64,000 nucleotides of DNA, from assembly GCF_005117025.1 (NCBI RefSeq), contig NZ_SWCO01000005.1, positions 620,001 through 684,000 of the forward strand, written 5' to 3'. Of this stretch, positions 46,415-54,803 are shown in pieces (the stretch's first letter is position 1; every line of letters starts with the position of its first letter). Both the position numbers and the translations under genes were made by a program. Below the pieces are notes generated by a model, which was given only the letters and a program-made list of their open reading frames with translations, was not told the origin of the DNA and searched no databases. This DNA comes from Alteromonas portus. Its GTDB lineage: Bacteria; Pseudomonadota; Gammaproteobacteria; Enterobacterales; Alteromonadaceae.

Positions 46415-47284
46415 GTGGGGTTTGACTACAATGAAGCCTTTTCTAGAAATATCGGGTGGGTAACCGAAGAAGAGCAGATAAAGCTGAAAAATGCCAAAGT
46501 AGCGATTGGTGGATTAGGTGGTGTTGGTGGTGACCATGCGATTGTATTAGCTCGTTTAGGTATCGGCCATTTTCACATTTCTGATATGGATGCTTATGAC
46601 TATGTGAATTTCAATAGACAAGCCGGTGCTAATGTAAATACGGTGGGTAAAGACAAATCGTTAGTCATGGAAGAAACGCTAACGTCTATAAACCCATCAG
46701 GAAGTTTAAAGAACTTTCCTAGCGGTATCTCTGAAGATAATTTAGATGAATTCTTGGATGGCGTTGATTTGTATGTTGATAGTTTAGATATATTCAAAGT
46801 CGATATACGGCGAAAAGTTTTTCAAGCTTGTTACGACAAAGGTATTCCTGCTATCTCTGCGGCGCCAATGGGTATGGGCACAGCAATGATGTGTTTTTTA
46901 CCAAACAAAATGAGCTTTGAAGAGTATTTTTGTTTAGACGGTGTCGACTTCGAAGAGCAAATACTCAGGTTTGTGGTAGGTATGTCACCGAGTATGCTGC
47001 AAAGGCATTATCTTGTAAAAAAAGCGAGTGTTAATTTTACAGAGAAAGATTCTAAAGTACCTTCTACTTGTATGGGAATATCTCTTGCCGCAGGAGTCTT
47101 ATGTACTAATGCGTTAAAAATTCTTTTAGGAAGGGGGGATGTAATTCATGCACCGCAAGGGCTTCATTTTGATGCTTACCTAAATAAACTTGTCAAAACT
47201 AACCGACCAGGCGGGAATAAGCACTGGAAACAACGTTTTATGTGTTGGTATTTGAAAAGGCTTCTTGCAAAAGGTGATGATTAG
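46415..47284 (+). CDS. ThiF/MoeB/E1-like adenylating enzyme
   Basis: A 289-residue protein (GTG start chosen by its ribosome site). The Rossmann nucleotide loop GGLGGVGGDHA (residues 32-42), Asp57 and Asp59 after a beta strand, and NFNRQAG with Arg68 match the E1/ThiF adenylation site. No CxxC zinc pairs are visible, unlike MoeB and ThiF proper. Candidate thioester cysteines include that in PSTCMGIS. Family members adenylate the C-terminus of a ubiquitin-like or peptide substrate, or make tRNA or siderophore-like modifications. There is no ubiquitin-like gene nearby. A strong terminator follows 55 bp later. Confidence 0.72.
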   Translation: MGFDYNEAFSRNIGWVTEEEQIKLKNAKVAIGGLGGVGGDHAIVLARLGIGHFHISDMDAYDYVNFNRQAGANVNTVGKDKSLVMEETLTSINPSGSLKNFPSGISEDNLDEFLDGVDLYVDSLDIFKVDIRRKVFQACYDKGIPAISAAPMGMGTAMMCFLPNKMSFEEYFCLDGVDFEEQILRFVVGMSPSMLQRHYLVKKASVNFTEKDSKVPSTCMGISLAAGVLCTNALKILLGRGDVIHAPQGLHFDAYLNKLVKTNRPGGNKHWKQRFMCWYLKRLLAKGDD

Positions 47285-47338
47285 TACGCTTGGAGTGTCT
47301 TCACTGAGAAGTGTCTGGAGTTGAGAAAGGCAAAATAA

Positions 47339-47374
47339 AGAAGCCCCAGTGATTATACGTTGGGGCTTTTTTAG
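47339..47374 (+). terminator. rho-independent terminator after the ThiF gene (possibly bidirectional)
   Basis: An 8-bp stem (AAGCCCCA at 47341-47348 with TGGGGCTT at 47361-47368) with a 12-base loop and a run of six T on the + strand. It lies between the ThiF gene and the convergent PEP-CTERM gene; the A-rich 5' side could serve the - strand less efficiently. Confidence 0.85.
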
Positions 47375-47404
47375 ATTTAAAGAACAGCTATATCGTTTAT
47401 TTAA

Positions 47405-48268
47405 TTACTTGCGGCGACGGCGGGTGGTACTTACCAAACCGAGAAGGCCCAAGCTCATAAGGGCTATTGTTGAAGGTTCGGGCACCGCAGCAAAAGATAT
47501 CGAGCCGTCGTGATTTCCCCTTAATGTTGTTGTGCCATCTCCGTTGTCTGTTATAACCACCTGAGATGCATCAGTATTGTAGTCTACGCTAGCAACAATA
47601 TTAACAAAAGAAGTAATGAGGTCATTAAACGAACCCGTAGCGAAATTAAACATATCACCTACCATAACGCCGTTCACGGTTCCTGTTCCTACTGAGCTCA
47701 AGATCCCAGCTAGGTTTTGACCGCCAGCAGGTGTGTTAATAGTATCATATACATCTATTGTAAATAGCTCGGTAAATGAGTCAGAAATCGTAGCTTCAAT
47801 CGAGTCATAATAGTAAAACGTTATAGCTCCACTATCATAATCAGTAATCAGTTCAGTACCAGATATTATACCCGATAGATTGAACTGAAAAGTTAGCCCC
47901 CAATCTTGCGAATAATTATTATCACTAGGGCCAATCTGATTTAGGGAATCTTGGGGGGATAAATCGCTGATACCGTTTAGGCCTAATGAATTAAATGCAT
48001 CCGCCACTGAACCTGATAAATTTACTCCACCAAACGTGTTAATGTTGCACCCAGAGGAAAGTGATAATGCACCACAGTCGGCAACAGTGGTTGATTGATA
48101 ATTGTATAGTAATTCGTTTAGCCAGCCAGTTGTAGTTGGTCCAGCGGCGGTATTCGGGTTTAGGCTGCTATCGAAATCTACACCTACATCTATATAAAAC
48201 TCTTCAGCAGATAAAGCTGTAGTCGCGAGCGTTAGCGCAGCGCCTATTGCAATGTGTTTTAATTTCAT
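47405..48268 (-). CDS. PEP-CTERM sorting-signal protein (paralogue of 51240-52109)
   Basis: A 287-residue secreted protein: signal peptide (cleavage after LSA, residue ~21), a ~240-residue beta-rich domain with the DVGVDFDSS block and Cys pair (C64/C74), and the tripartite PEP-CTERM anchor VPEP at 262-265, hydrophobic span, and TTRRRRK end. Exosortase cuts at PEP and attaches the protein to the extracellular matrix. AAGGA precedes the ATG. It has a sigma-54 promoter and an upstream dyad (see those entries). The adhesive or structural role is not predictable. Confidence 0.9.
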   Translation of the reverse strand: MKLKHIAIGAALTLATTALSAEEFYIDVGVDFDSSLNPNTAAGPTTTGWLNELLYNYQSTTVADCGALSLSSGCNINTFGGVNLSGSVADAFNSLGLNGISDLSPQDSLNQIGPSDNNYSQDWGLTFQFNLSGIISGTELITDYDSGAITFYYYDSIEATISDSFTELFTIDVYDTINTPAGGQNLAGILSSVGTGTVNGVMVGDMFNFATGSFNDLITSFVNIVASVDYNTDASQVVITDNGDGTTTLRGNHDGSISFAAVPEPSTIALMSLGLLGLVSTTRRRRK

Positions 48269-48359
48269 TTTTGAATCCTTGTAACAAAACTAAATATTCT
48301 AGTAAGGCTGCGACATCAAACACTTCAAATCCTTTCTGCAACCGTTCGGTAGTACTTAA

Positions 48360-48376
48360 TGCGAAAAGCGCGCCAA
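48360..48376 (-). promoter_or_regulatory. sigma-54 (-24/-12) promoter of PEP-CTERM gene 47405-48268
   Basis: On the - strand the site reads TTGGCGCGCTTTTCGCA, with GG and GC exactly 12 bases apart as required by RpoN, close to the consensus TGGCACG-N4-TTGC. Expected start is near 48349, leaving an 80-base leader. Two other sites of this shape are at 52157-52173 and 54804-54820. Confidence 0.75.
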
Positions 48377-48425
48377 GTAATTATTCTTTAATTATCATAG
48401 TTTTATAAAACAGGTTGTTCGTAAA

Positions 48426-48442
48426 TGTAAAATTGTCTGACA
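48426..48442 (-). promoter_or_regulatory. upstream activator dyad of PEP-CTERM gene 47405-48268
   Basis: In the transcription direction it reads TGTCAGACAATTTTACA. It differs from the element at 52235-52251 only in the three central bases and from 54737-54753 at four further positions. It is centred about 85 bases before the predicted start, an ordinary distance for a bacterial enhancer-binding protein of the PrsR kind (inference). Confidence 0.6.
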
Positions 48443-48464
48443 AATCGAATTATTCGAAAAACAA

Positions 48465-51122
48465 TTAGCCTGCGCTTTTTGCCGTGTTGGCTTCATTTAA
48501 ATGCTTTAATATTTGCTCATTGTCTGGGGCAATCTCAAAAGCTTTATTCAAAATAACGGCTGCTTGTTCAACATTGCCACTTTTCAAAAGTGCGTAACCA
48601 TAAGTGTCTAAAACTGTAGCACTCTCCGGGGCTATTGCAAAAGCCCTCTCCCCATACTCCAGAGCTTCTTTAAATCTCTCTTGCTTAATCAACTGCCAAG
48701 ATAAGTTATTAAGGATAATGAAGTTGTTAGGTTCTGAATTCGCTAATACTCGATAATGCATAATAGACTTTGTTACATCGAACTTTGAAAAAATGCTTGC
48801 CAAAGTTAACCTAATCGTTGCGTCATCAGGTCGGATTTCGAGGTGTTCTTCTAGAAATTTAACCCCTTGACCCGGTGTGTTATTGTTGACGTTAGCACTA
48901 TATATAATTGAAGCCGTCCTAGAAGAATAAGAGGTGTTATAATAATCAGTTAGAGCTTTGATTGCCGAAGGGAAGTCTCCTTTTGCATAAGCTATATGTC
49001 CTATAATACTTTTATATTCAGGAGTGTTTTTCGACTCTTCGCTAAGTAGTTCTACAGCTCTTTGCGATTCTTTAATTTGCTTATTTAATATCAGATAGTG
49101 CGCCCGCAATAGTTGAAATTGCGTAGAAGTAGGAAATCTTATCAGCGCTTTTTCTGTTTCTCGTAACGCTTTATCAAATTTGCCAGTTTTATCAAACAAC
49201 ATGACAGGGAATAGCCATGGCTTAATGTTTGTAGGCGTTGTGTTTCTCCAATCTTGATAAACACCTAACGCCTGCAATTCATCCCCGTTGATTAAAAAAG
49301 CTTCGGCCCATAATTGCCAGAACTTGTCTGGGGCGTGCCTCCTCGATTTTACTAATTCAAAGGTATCAATAAGCTCTTGTGACTTACCCTCAGACAGCAA
49401 TGCTTGCGCATAGCTCGTAATGTATTCAAAATTTTCAGGCGACTCTTTAATTTTTTTTCGGTAAAGGGAAAGAGCCGATTCTATTTCTCCTTGTTCTTTT
49501 TCTAACAAAAAATAATTAAACAAAGTAGTGCCTGTAGCTTTTGTAGATTTTGCTAACTTTTTTTGCAGTTCGATAGCTCTATCGAAGTTTTTCTTTTCAA
49601 TTGCCTTCTTCGTGTAAAAATTGATCGAGTATAAGTTCAAACTATCGAGTGAAAGCGCCTTGGCATGTATTTCTTCTACTTTTTTAAGGTCACCTAGTTT
49701 CAAGTACACAGTTGCCGCAGTATTGAGTGCTTGAAGATTGTCGGGAGATTTTAGTAACCAATCATCTACTTGTCCTTTTGCTAATGATAATTGGTCAGTG
49801 TTAATGTAGCCTTCGATTAATGCAAACCTTGTGATAGTTTCATCGTCTATCGATAGTGACTTTTCTAAATCTGAGATACCGCTTGCGTCATCTAAACTTA
49901 ATTTGAGAATACCAATTTTCGCTAGAGACCCTGCGTCATTTAAATTATTAACTTTTATCTTTTTTAGCAAACCTTTTGCTTCGTCGGTCATTCCCTTATT
50001 GACCAGGTCAGCGCTTAACTTAAATAAAAGTTGTTTGTCTTTATCGTCTATGAAGGAATAATTACCCATATCCTTTAAAGCATCTGAGGTATAACCTAAG
50101 TTTATCTTAATATCAGATAAAATTTTGTTCACTGGGTGAGTGGCAGCTACGCTTTTGCTGACTGGAAGTAAGTATTCAAATGCTTGTTCGTTTTTTCCTA
50201 AATTATAGGCAGCCACTCCAGCATATAATTTCGCGATGACGTCATCGGGCTCACTGATAAGTGCGATATCCATGTGCCGTATCGTCGATTCAAATTTATC
50301 TTCATTAAACAAAACAATACCTTTCAATATATTCGTATAATGATGATTTGGAAACGAGGATAGAATTTGATTAATGAGAGGATTTGCCTGCTCAAATTGG
50401 GCTATTTTAGTATAGCTGTCAGCTAATAGAAGCTTCCCCTTGTTGTTTGATGGCTGATCTTTATTAAATTGTTCAAAGCTCTTTACTGCATTTTCATAGT
50501 CACCTTCCTTGGCGTACAGTTGCCCTTGAAGAAGTCTTGCTTCATAAAAATTCGCATTAGTGCTAAGTAAATCCTCAAGCAAAATTTGAGCATTAGCATA
50601 AGCCCCTTGCTCACTTAAAAGATAAGCTTTTCCAAATGATGTATAGTCTGCTGCATCTGCAAAAATTTCTGCTTGTTCTAAAGCTCGTTTAGCTTTGATA
50701 GGATTTTCTAGAGCTGAGAATGCGATAGAGCGATATACATAAATTTGGGTAATTAAGGCGTTGGAGGCATCTGGGAGGGTTTCCGACTTTTCTATTATCC
50801 CTTCGTAATCTTCCTGAAAATATAGAACGCGATAGAGCAACTCTATTACTTTATTATTATTTTTTTCTTTTGAAAGGATGAACTCTAACTCTTTTCTTGC
50901 GTTAGCATACTGTCCGCTTTGCAAATAAACATTTGCAAGTAATTTTCTTCCTTCAAGAGAATCTGGATTGTCTTTTACTAGATTTTTCAGCTTTATTTCG
51001 GCTGTTCTAAAGTCGTCTGATTCTAGTGACTTTTCAGCATCATCCAACAAGTTTTGCGGTGTTTGCTTAGAGCAACCTGCATTGATTGCTAAGCACACAA
51101 AGAATATCAGTAATTTGTTCAT
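48465..51122 (-). CDS. prsT: PEP-CTERM system TPR-repeat lipoprotein PrsT
   Basis: An 885-residue lipoprotein. I use the ATG at 51122, for which GAAGGA lies 6 bp upstream; the ATG at 51128 touches that site. The signal is LLIFFVCLAINAGC, with a lipobox slightly off consensus (Asn at -3). The rest is about twenty tetratricopeptide repeats (for example YANARKELEFIL, ALALDPDN-like units and a last NVEQAAVILNKAFEIAPDN). This matches the long TPR lipoprotein usual in exosortase A loci, presumed to hold the polymer export or sorting machinery in the periplasm. It sits between two PEP-CTERM genes on the same strand. Confidence 0.88.
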   Translation of the reverse strand: MNKLLIFFVCLAINAGCSKQTPQNLLDDAEKSLESDDFRTAEIKLKNLVKDNPDSLEGRKLLANVYLQSGQYANARKELEFILSKEKNNNKVIELLYRVLYFQEDYEGIIEKSETLPDASNALITQIYVYRSIAFSALENPIKAKRALEQAEIFADAADYTSFGKAYLLSEQGAYANAQILLEDLLSTNANFYEARLLQGQLYAKEGDYENAVKSFEQFNKDQPSNNKGKLLLADSYTKIAQFEQANPLINQILSSFPNHHYTNILKGIVLFNEDKFESTIRHMDIALISEPDDVIAKLYAGVAAYNLGKNEQAFEYLLPVSKSVAATHPVNKILSDIKINLGYTSDALKDMGNYSFIDDKDKQLLFKLSADLVNKGMTDEAKGLLKKIKVNNLNDAGSLAKIGILKLSLDDASGISDLEKSLSIDDETITRFALIEGYINTDQLSLAKGQVDDWLLKSPDNLQALNTAATVYLKLGDLKKVEEIHAKALSLDSLNLYSINFYTKKAIEKKNFDRAIELQKKLAKSTKATGTTLFNYFLLEKEQGEIESALSLYRKKIKESPENFEYITSYAQALLSEGKSQELIDTFELVKSRRHAPDKFWQLWAEAFLINGDELQALGVYQDWRNTTPTNIKPWLFPVMLFDKTGKFDKALRETEKALIRFPTSTQFQLLRAHYLILNKQIKESQRAVELLSEESKNTPEYKSIIGHIAYAKGDFPSAIKALTDYYNTSYSSRTASIIYSANVNNNTPGQGVKFLEEHLEIRPDDATIRLTLASIFSKFDVTKSIMHYRVLANSEPNNFIILNNLSWQLIKQERFKEALEYGERAFAIAPESATVLDTYGYALLKSGNVEQAAVILNKAFEIAPDNEQILKHLNEANTAKSAG

Positions 51123-51128
51123 TTTCAT

Positions 51129-51134
51129 TCCTTC
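51129..51134 (-). promoter_or_regulatory. ribosome binding site that decides the prsT start
   Basis: On the - strand GAAGGA is followed by ATGAAAATG. The spacing of six bases to the second ATG (51122) is standard, whereas the first ATG (51128) abuts the site, so the second is the probable start. Confidence 0.65.
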
Positions 51135-51188
51135 GATAAGCGTCAACGCTGCTAACAGGTAGATACTAACAGTTATGTCTTATAAAAC

Positions 51189-51214
51189 AAAAAGCTCGCC
51201 TAAGCGAGCTTTTT
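51189..51214 (-). terminator. rho-independent terminator of PEP-CTERM gene 51240-52109
   Basis: A perfect 11-bp inverted repeat (AAAAAGCTCGC / GCGAGCTTTTT) with loop CTAA, ending in T runs on both strands. It lies 25 bp after the stop of the - strand PEP-CTERM gene and upstream of prsT, so the two are separately transcribed. Confidence 0.88.
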
Positions 51215-51239
51215 GTTTTCTATCGAATCTTACGAACGC

Positions 51240-52109
51240 TTACTTAATAGCTTTTTTGCGAGACAAAGTGCCGATGGCAAACAATGATAAACCAAACAAA
51301 GCCACCGAAAATGGTTCTGGCACGACCGCAAAACTAACTGAACCGTCATGAGTACCACTCAAAGAAGTCGTTCCGTCACCATTATCGTTAATTGTCACGA
51401 GGTTTGCGTCAGTGTTGTAATCAATATTCACAGCGAGGTCCTGCTGATTTTCTAATACTGAAGCAAACGTACCAGAACTCACATTAAAAAAGTCGGTAAT
51501 CGCTACGCCGTTTATAGAGCCTGAACCAAATGAAGAGATAAAGCCTCTCAGAATTTGTCCGCCTGGAGAATTAGATGTTCCATATACGTCAACGGTAAAC
51601 AGTTCAACAACTGCTGTTGAAATATCACCGGTCGCGAGTGTTGCAGAGTCGTAATAGTAAAAGACTACAGCACCCTCAGAGTAGTCTGTGGCTAAATCTG
51701 ATCCACCGATAGTACCCTCGACATTGAAATTGAATGTGATGCCCCAGCTTTCAGAATAACCGTTATCGCTTGGGCCGGATGCGTCAAGAATATCAAACGG
51801 ACTAAGGTCTGTAACCCCATTTGTACCGAGCGAGCTCAAAAACGCACCAAACGACGTTAGGTCCGCGCCTCCCGATGTATTGATGTCACAACCACCAGCA
51901 AGTTCTGCAGCAGAACAAAAGGCCGTAGTGTTCGATTCGTATTTATGAAGGAGTTCAGTAAGCCAACCAGTGGTGTTTTGGTCAACGGCAACGTCACTGT
52001 TTTTCGATGCATCGAAATCAGCTCCGTTATTAATGTAGAATTCATCGGCTAGTGACGACAGTGAAACTACGGGCAGAGCGAGTATTGCTACCAATTTTAA
52101 TAAACGCAT
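51240..52109 (-). CDS. PEP-CTERM sorting-signal protein (paralogue of 47405-48268)
   Basis: A 289-residue secreted protein with signal peptide (residues 1-21, cleavage near SLA), a beta-rich body and the PEP-CTERM anchor: VPEP at 263-266, hydrophobic span ALFGLSLFAIG, basic end RKKAIK. It shares EFYI(N/D)-G-DFD, TTGWL-ELL, SDN-YS-(E/Q)(S/D)WG and YYYDS blocks with 47405-48268. TGAGGT gives the ribosome site. Own sigma-54 promoter upstream and own terminator downstream. Confidence 0.9.
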   Translation of the reverse strand: MRLLKLVAILALPVVSLSSLADEFYINNGADFDASKNSDVAVDQNTTGWLTELLHKYESNTTAFCSAAELAGGCDINTSGGADLTSFGAFLSSLGTNGVTDLSPFDILDASGPSDNGYSESWGITFNFNVEGTIGGSDLATDYSEGAVVFYYYDSATLATGDISTAVVELFTVDVYGTSNSPGGQILRGFISSFGSGSINGVAITDFFNVSSGTFASVLENQQDLAVNIDYNTDANLVTINDNGDGTTSLSGTHDGSVSFAVVPEPFSVALFGLSLFAIGTLSRKKAIK

Positions 52110-52156
52110 GATTTACCTCAATACATCAACAAAAAAATCATATCATTGCTGTTTAA

Positions 52157-52173
52157 AGCAAACGGCGCGCCAA
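52157..52173 (-). promoter_or_regulatory. sigma-54 (-24/-12) promoter of PEP-CTERM gene 51240-52109
   Basis: On the - strand the sequence is TTGGCGCGCCGTTTGCT, nearly full consensus (TGGC-CG, then TTGC) with GG and GC 12 bases apart. Expected start near 52147, about 38 bases before the ATG. Confidence 0.82.
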
Positions 52174-52234
52174 TTTTGCAACATGTTGTGAAAGCAAACC
52201 TTTTTGCGCATTGCCCGCGATTTGATAGCGGGGT

Positions 52235-52251
52235 TGTAAAATAAGCTGACA
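52235..52251 (-). promoter_or_regulatory. upstream activator dyad of PEP-CTERM gene 51240-52109
   Basis: Reads TGTCAGCTTATTTTACA in the transcription direction, identical to the element at 48426-48442 outside the three central bases. The near edge is 64 bases from the -24 GG, versus 52 and 53 at the two other promoters, roughly one helical turn more. It lies just after the stop codon of the acyltransferase gene. Confidence 0.6.
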
Positions 52252-52252
52252 G

Positions 52253-53038
52253 TTATGGGCGCAGTCCAGCGTGCTTTGTAGAGGGAGCGATACAGGTCTG
52301 GTTAGCCTCGAAAATTTCCCTTCTAATTTCAGTAAGAAGTTCCCCAAAACCTTTTCTAAGGTTCGCAGGCACTTCCATAGGATTAATAATAAATGGTGCT
52401 CTTTGACCATGATAGTCAACTACCGAGCCAATTTGTTTAAATGGAAGTCCAACCAATCTCATACTTCTAGCCAGTCTAGGTTCAACCATAACGTAACAAT
52501 GATGGATATTTTTCTCGATTAAAACAGCAGTCGCTGAAAGGTATAATCCTACTGCAATAAATGGAAAGCAGCGTAACTCAGTCTCTGAATATGTATGCTC
52601 GTTTATTGCACCGATGGCTGCGCCGTCGAACTCATCCATTCGTCTTCTACGAAAATGTTCCGGAACTGCTAATCTGGAAATTTCTACAATATCTTTGCGT
52701 TCGAAGTTTGACGGTAAGAATTCTTCATCTTCTATACTATCTTTGCAAAAGACTTCAATTGGAAGTCTTTCTTCCTCTGATTGAGAGGTTATTATACGAA
52801 CTGTCCCTGCAAATGTAGAAGATAACCTATGTTTAATGAGACAGTGGATCGAATGTGAGTCGAAGTCGTCGGTTTCTAGTTTATTTGCTCTTATCGGTTC
52901 AAGTTTAAGTTCTTCTGCATACACGTTATGGCGTATACCAAATGAAGCTTTGATACTTTCCGTTCTGTTAGAAACATCGGGCTCAAAATAGGTGGCGAAA
53001 TGCGAAGCAATCGATTCGGCGTCTTGTCTGTTTCTCAT
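52253..53038 (-). CDS. PEP-CTERM/exosortase system-associated acyltransferase (N-acyl amino acid synthase-like)
   Basis: A 261-residue protein from the ATG at 53038 (AGAGAA upstream); the longer frame begins at a TTG inside the neighbouring gene. It looks like the LuxI/GNAT-like acyltransferase group: FGIRHNVYAEELKLEP, then DDFDSHSIHCL, GTVRIITSQ, EISRLAVPEHFRRRR and YHGQRAPFIINP. In exosortase loci such enzymes are predicted to make N-acyl amino acids, possibly signals or lipids. It lies 43 bp after the YdcF-like gene. Confidence 0.84.
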   Translation of the reverse strand: MRNRQDAESIASHFATYFEPDVSNRTESIKASFGIRHNVYAEELKLEPIRANKLETDDFDSHSIHCLIKHRLSSTFAGTVRIITSQSEEERLPIEVFCKDSIEDEEFLPSNFERKDIVEISRLAVPEHFRRRRMDEFDGAAIGAINEHTYSETELRCFPFIAVGLYLSATAVLIEKNIHHCYVMVEPRLARSMRLVGLPFKQIGSVVDYHGQRAPFIINPMEVPANLRKGFGELLTEIRREIFEANQTCIAPSTKHAGLRP

Positions 53039-53081
53039 TTTGATATTCTCTACATTTTTCGTTATATATTTTAATACGCAC

Positions 53082-53864
53082 TCAGCAATACTTACTAAGT
53101 AAACCAAACCTTCTTTTGAGTTTGAATTCGACTAGGCCAAAATATTCATGTAAAGCCCTTTTTATTATAGTTAAGTTCTTGGGGTCTGGTAAATTAAGCT
53201 TAAGTACAATTTTGGGTTTTACTAAAAAATCGGTGGGAGCAGCGTTAATACTTACTCCACAATATTTGAGGTAGCTACTAGCTCTCAGCATATGGCTTGC
53301 CGAAGTGACCAAAGTTAAAGATGAGAGGGTTATATTTTTAACAATACCTTGAATTTCGGATTCAGTGTCATAACCTATTGGAACTTCGATAATATCTTCA
53401 CTTTTAACGTTGTGGCGTTCGAGAAATTCGCGGGCGTAGCGGCTATAAGCGCTTGGCCAATTTCCAAATTTTCCGCCGGCAACAATTATTTTGGCTTCAC
53501 GAGTTTGATAGATATCAGCAGCGTGTGATAATCGTAGATAAGAGCATGGCGGCCACCTGTTTGCGTATGGAACACTCATATCATCGTAATAGTTACATGC
53601 CATTACTAAAATAACTTGCTGCCCGTCGTTAGTGTTTTTCTTATTTTTAGCGTGTTTACTGTTAACTGAGTGGTGCTCCAATGGATGCAATAAAGCTGAA
53701 GAAAGAAAAGATTGACTACAAGAGAACAGTAAAATAAGAGCAAATAAGATAGTATAAAAAGAGTAATTTTTCTTTTTAACTAGTAACAACAGTCCTGATA
53801 TTATTACTAGAATAGAAAAATGTATTAAAGGACTGGTCAATATATTTGCAAAAGAGCTCAACAT
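53082..53864 (-). CDS. YdcF/SanA/ElyC-like membrane protein (DUF218)
   Basis: A 260-residue protein with two N-terminal hydrophobic spans (about residues 12-29 and 35-55) followed by a DUF218 domain in the periplasm: VILVMACNYYDD, RLSHAADIYQTREAKIIVAGGKFG, DTESEIQGIVKNI and VTSASHMLRASSYLKYCG. Family members influence envelope and polysaccharide homeostasis, with no established reaction. Divergent from the protease gene, 72 bp away. Confidence 0.82.
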   Translation of the reverse strand: MLSSFANILTSPLIHFSILVIISGLLLLVKKKNYSFYTILFALILLFSCSQSFLSSALLHPLEHHSVNSKHAKNKKNTNDGQQVILVMACNYYDDMSVPYANRWPPCSYLRLSHAADIYQTREAKIIVAGGKFGNWPSAYSRYAREFLERHNVKSEDIIEVPIGYDTESEIQGIVKNITLSSLTLVTSASHMLRASSYLKYCGVSINAAPTDFLVKPKIVLKLNLPDPKNLTIIKRALHEYFGLVEFKLKRRFGLLSKYC

Positions 53865-53936
53865 TCTATTTTTGATTAAATTAACCTTTGCTATTGTTTT
53901 ACCACCTATTTGTGTAGCAACGCCAGAGATAATATT

Positions 53937-54725
53937 ATGAAATCAACGTTTTTTTTAATTGTTTTGTCTATATTTCATATTCTTAATACTGTTTATGCTA
54001 GTGATTCTCTTTCACTCCCTCTTATTATAAAAAAAGTACAACCATCAGTTGTAGGTGTTGGGACGCTTACTCCTATAGAAGGAAATTTAGCACAATTAAA
54101 AGGGACAGGATTTGTTATTGGGGGAGGGCGCTATATTGCAACAAACTATCACGTTGTATCAGAAACACTTTCCCAAGAAAAAATTCAAAAGCGTGTTGTT
54201 TTCGTCGGTACTGGACGTAAATTTGAACTGCATGAAGTCGAAATAGTAGACTTTGACCCAGTATTCGACTTGGCGATTCTCGAAATTGTGAAAGATAAAG
54301 TTGTACTTCCCTCTAAGTTCACGTTTCGCGAGACTGAAGGTCTGATTGAACCTGGGGTAGAAATAGCTTTCACGGGGTTTCCGATTGGTAGTGTTCTTGG
54401 ATTGTATCCGGCTACTCACAAAGGAATTATTGCTGCAGTAACACCTGATTCCAATCAAGCAAACTCATCATCTCAACTTAATTCCCAACTTATTGCCAGG
54501 CTGCAGCGAAAATTCGATGTTTATCAATTAGATGCTACGGCTTTCCCTGGGAATAGCGGAAGCGCTTTATATGTGGCTAATTCAGGTGAAGTTATTGGTA
54601 TTATAAACAAAGTAATGGTTCAGGGGGGGAAAGAATACGCGCTTTCATCGCCAAGCGGGATTACCTACGCAATACCTGTAAAGCATTTGCGAAATTTGGC
54701 GAGTAGGAATAATATAAAACTATGA
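53937..54725 (+). CDS. periplasmic trypsin-like serine protease (S1, no PDZ domain)
   Basis: A 262-residue protein from the ATG at 53937 (a TTG at 53910 would spoil the signal peptide). Signal residues 1-21 (FFLIVLSIFHILNTVYA). Catalytic triad: His72 in ATNYHVV, Asp111 in FDPVFDLAILEI, Ser207 in FPGNSGSAL, and an oxyanion-like GTGFVIGGGRYI. No PDZ domain follows, unlike DegP/DegS, and a C-terminal helix ends the protein. It may process exported substrates of the neighbouring systems (inference from position). 157 bp separate it from the Tat operon and its sigma-54 site. Confidence 0.85.
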   Translation: MKSTFFLIVLSIFHILNTVYASDSLSLPLIIKKVQPSVVGVGTLTPIEGNLAQLKGTGFVIGGGRYIATNYHVVSETLSQEKIQKRVVFVGTGRKFELHEVEIVDFDPVFDLAILEIVKDKVVLPSKFTFRETEGLIEPGVEIAFTGFPIGSVLGLYPATHKGIIAAVTPDSNQANSSSQLNSQLIARLQRKFDVYQLDATAFPGNSGSALYVANSGEVIGIINKVMVQGGKEYALSSPSGITYAIPVKHLRNLASRNNIKL

Positions 54726-54736
54726 GTAAAAGAAAG

Positions 54737-54753
54737 CGTCAAATTCCTTTACA
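54737..54753 (+). promoter_or_regulatory. upstream activator dyad of the Tat-protein operon
   Basis: CGTCAAATTCCTTTACA agrees at ten of the fourteen positions conserved between the two PEP-CTERM elements and keeps the same spacing of its half-sites. Its near edge lies 53 bases before the -24 GG, almost the same as at 47405-48268 (52). Confidence 0.5.
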
Positions 54754-54803
54754 CTTTATATCAATGTAATAGTTAACCTTTTGTTTAGCGTGCATAAAAT
54801 ATT

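Noticed and set aside
46415-47284. Thiamine or molybdopterin ThiF/MoeB
   Set aside because: No ThiS, ThiG, MoaD or MoaE genes are near and the CxxC zinc pairs are missing.
52214-52232. Terminator after the acyltransferase gene (CCCGC-N9-GCGGG)
   Set aside because: The hairpin has only five base pairs and no T run follows on either strand.
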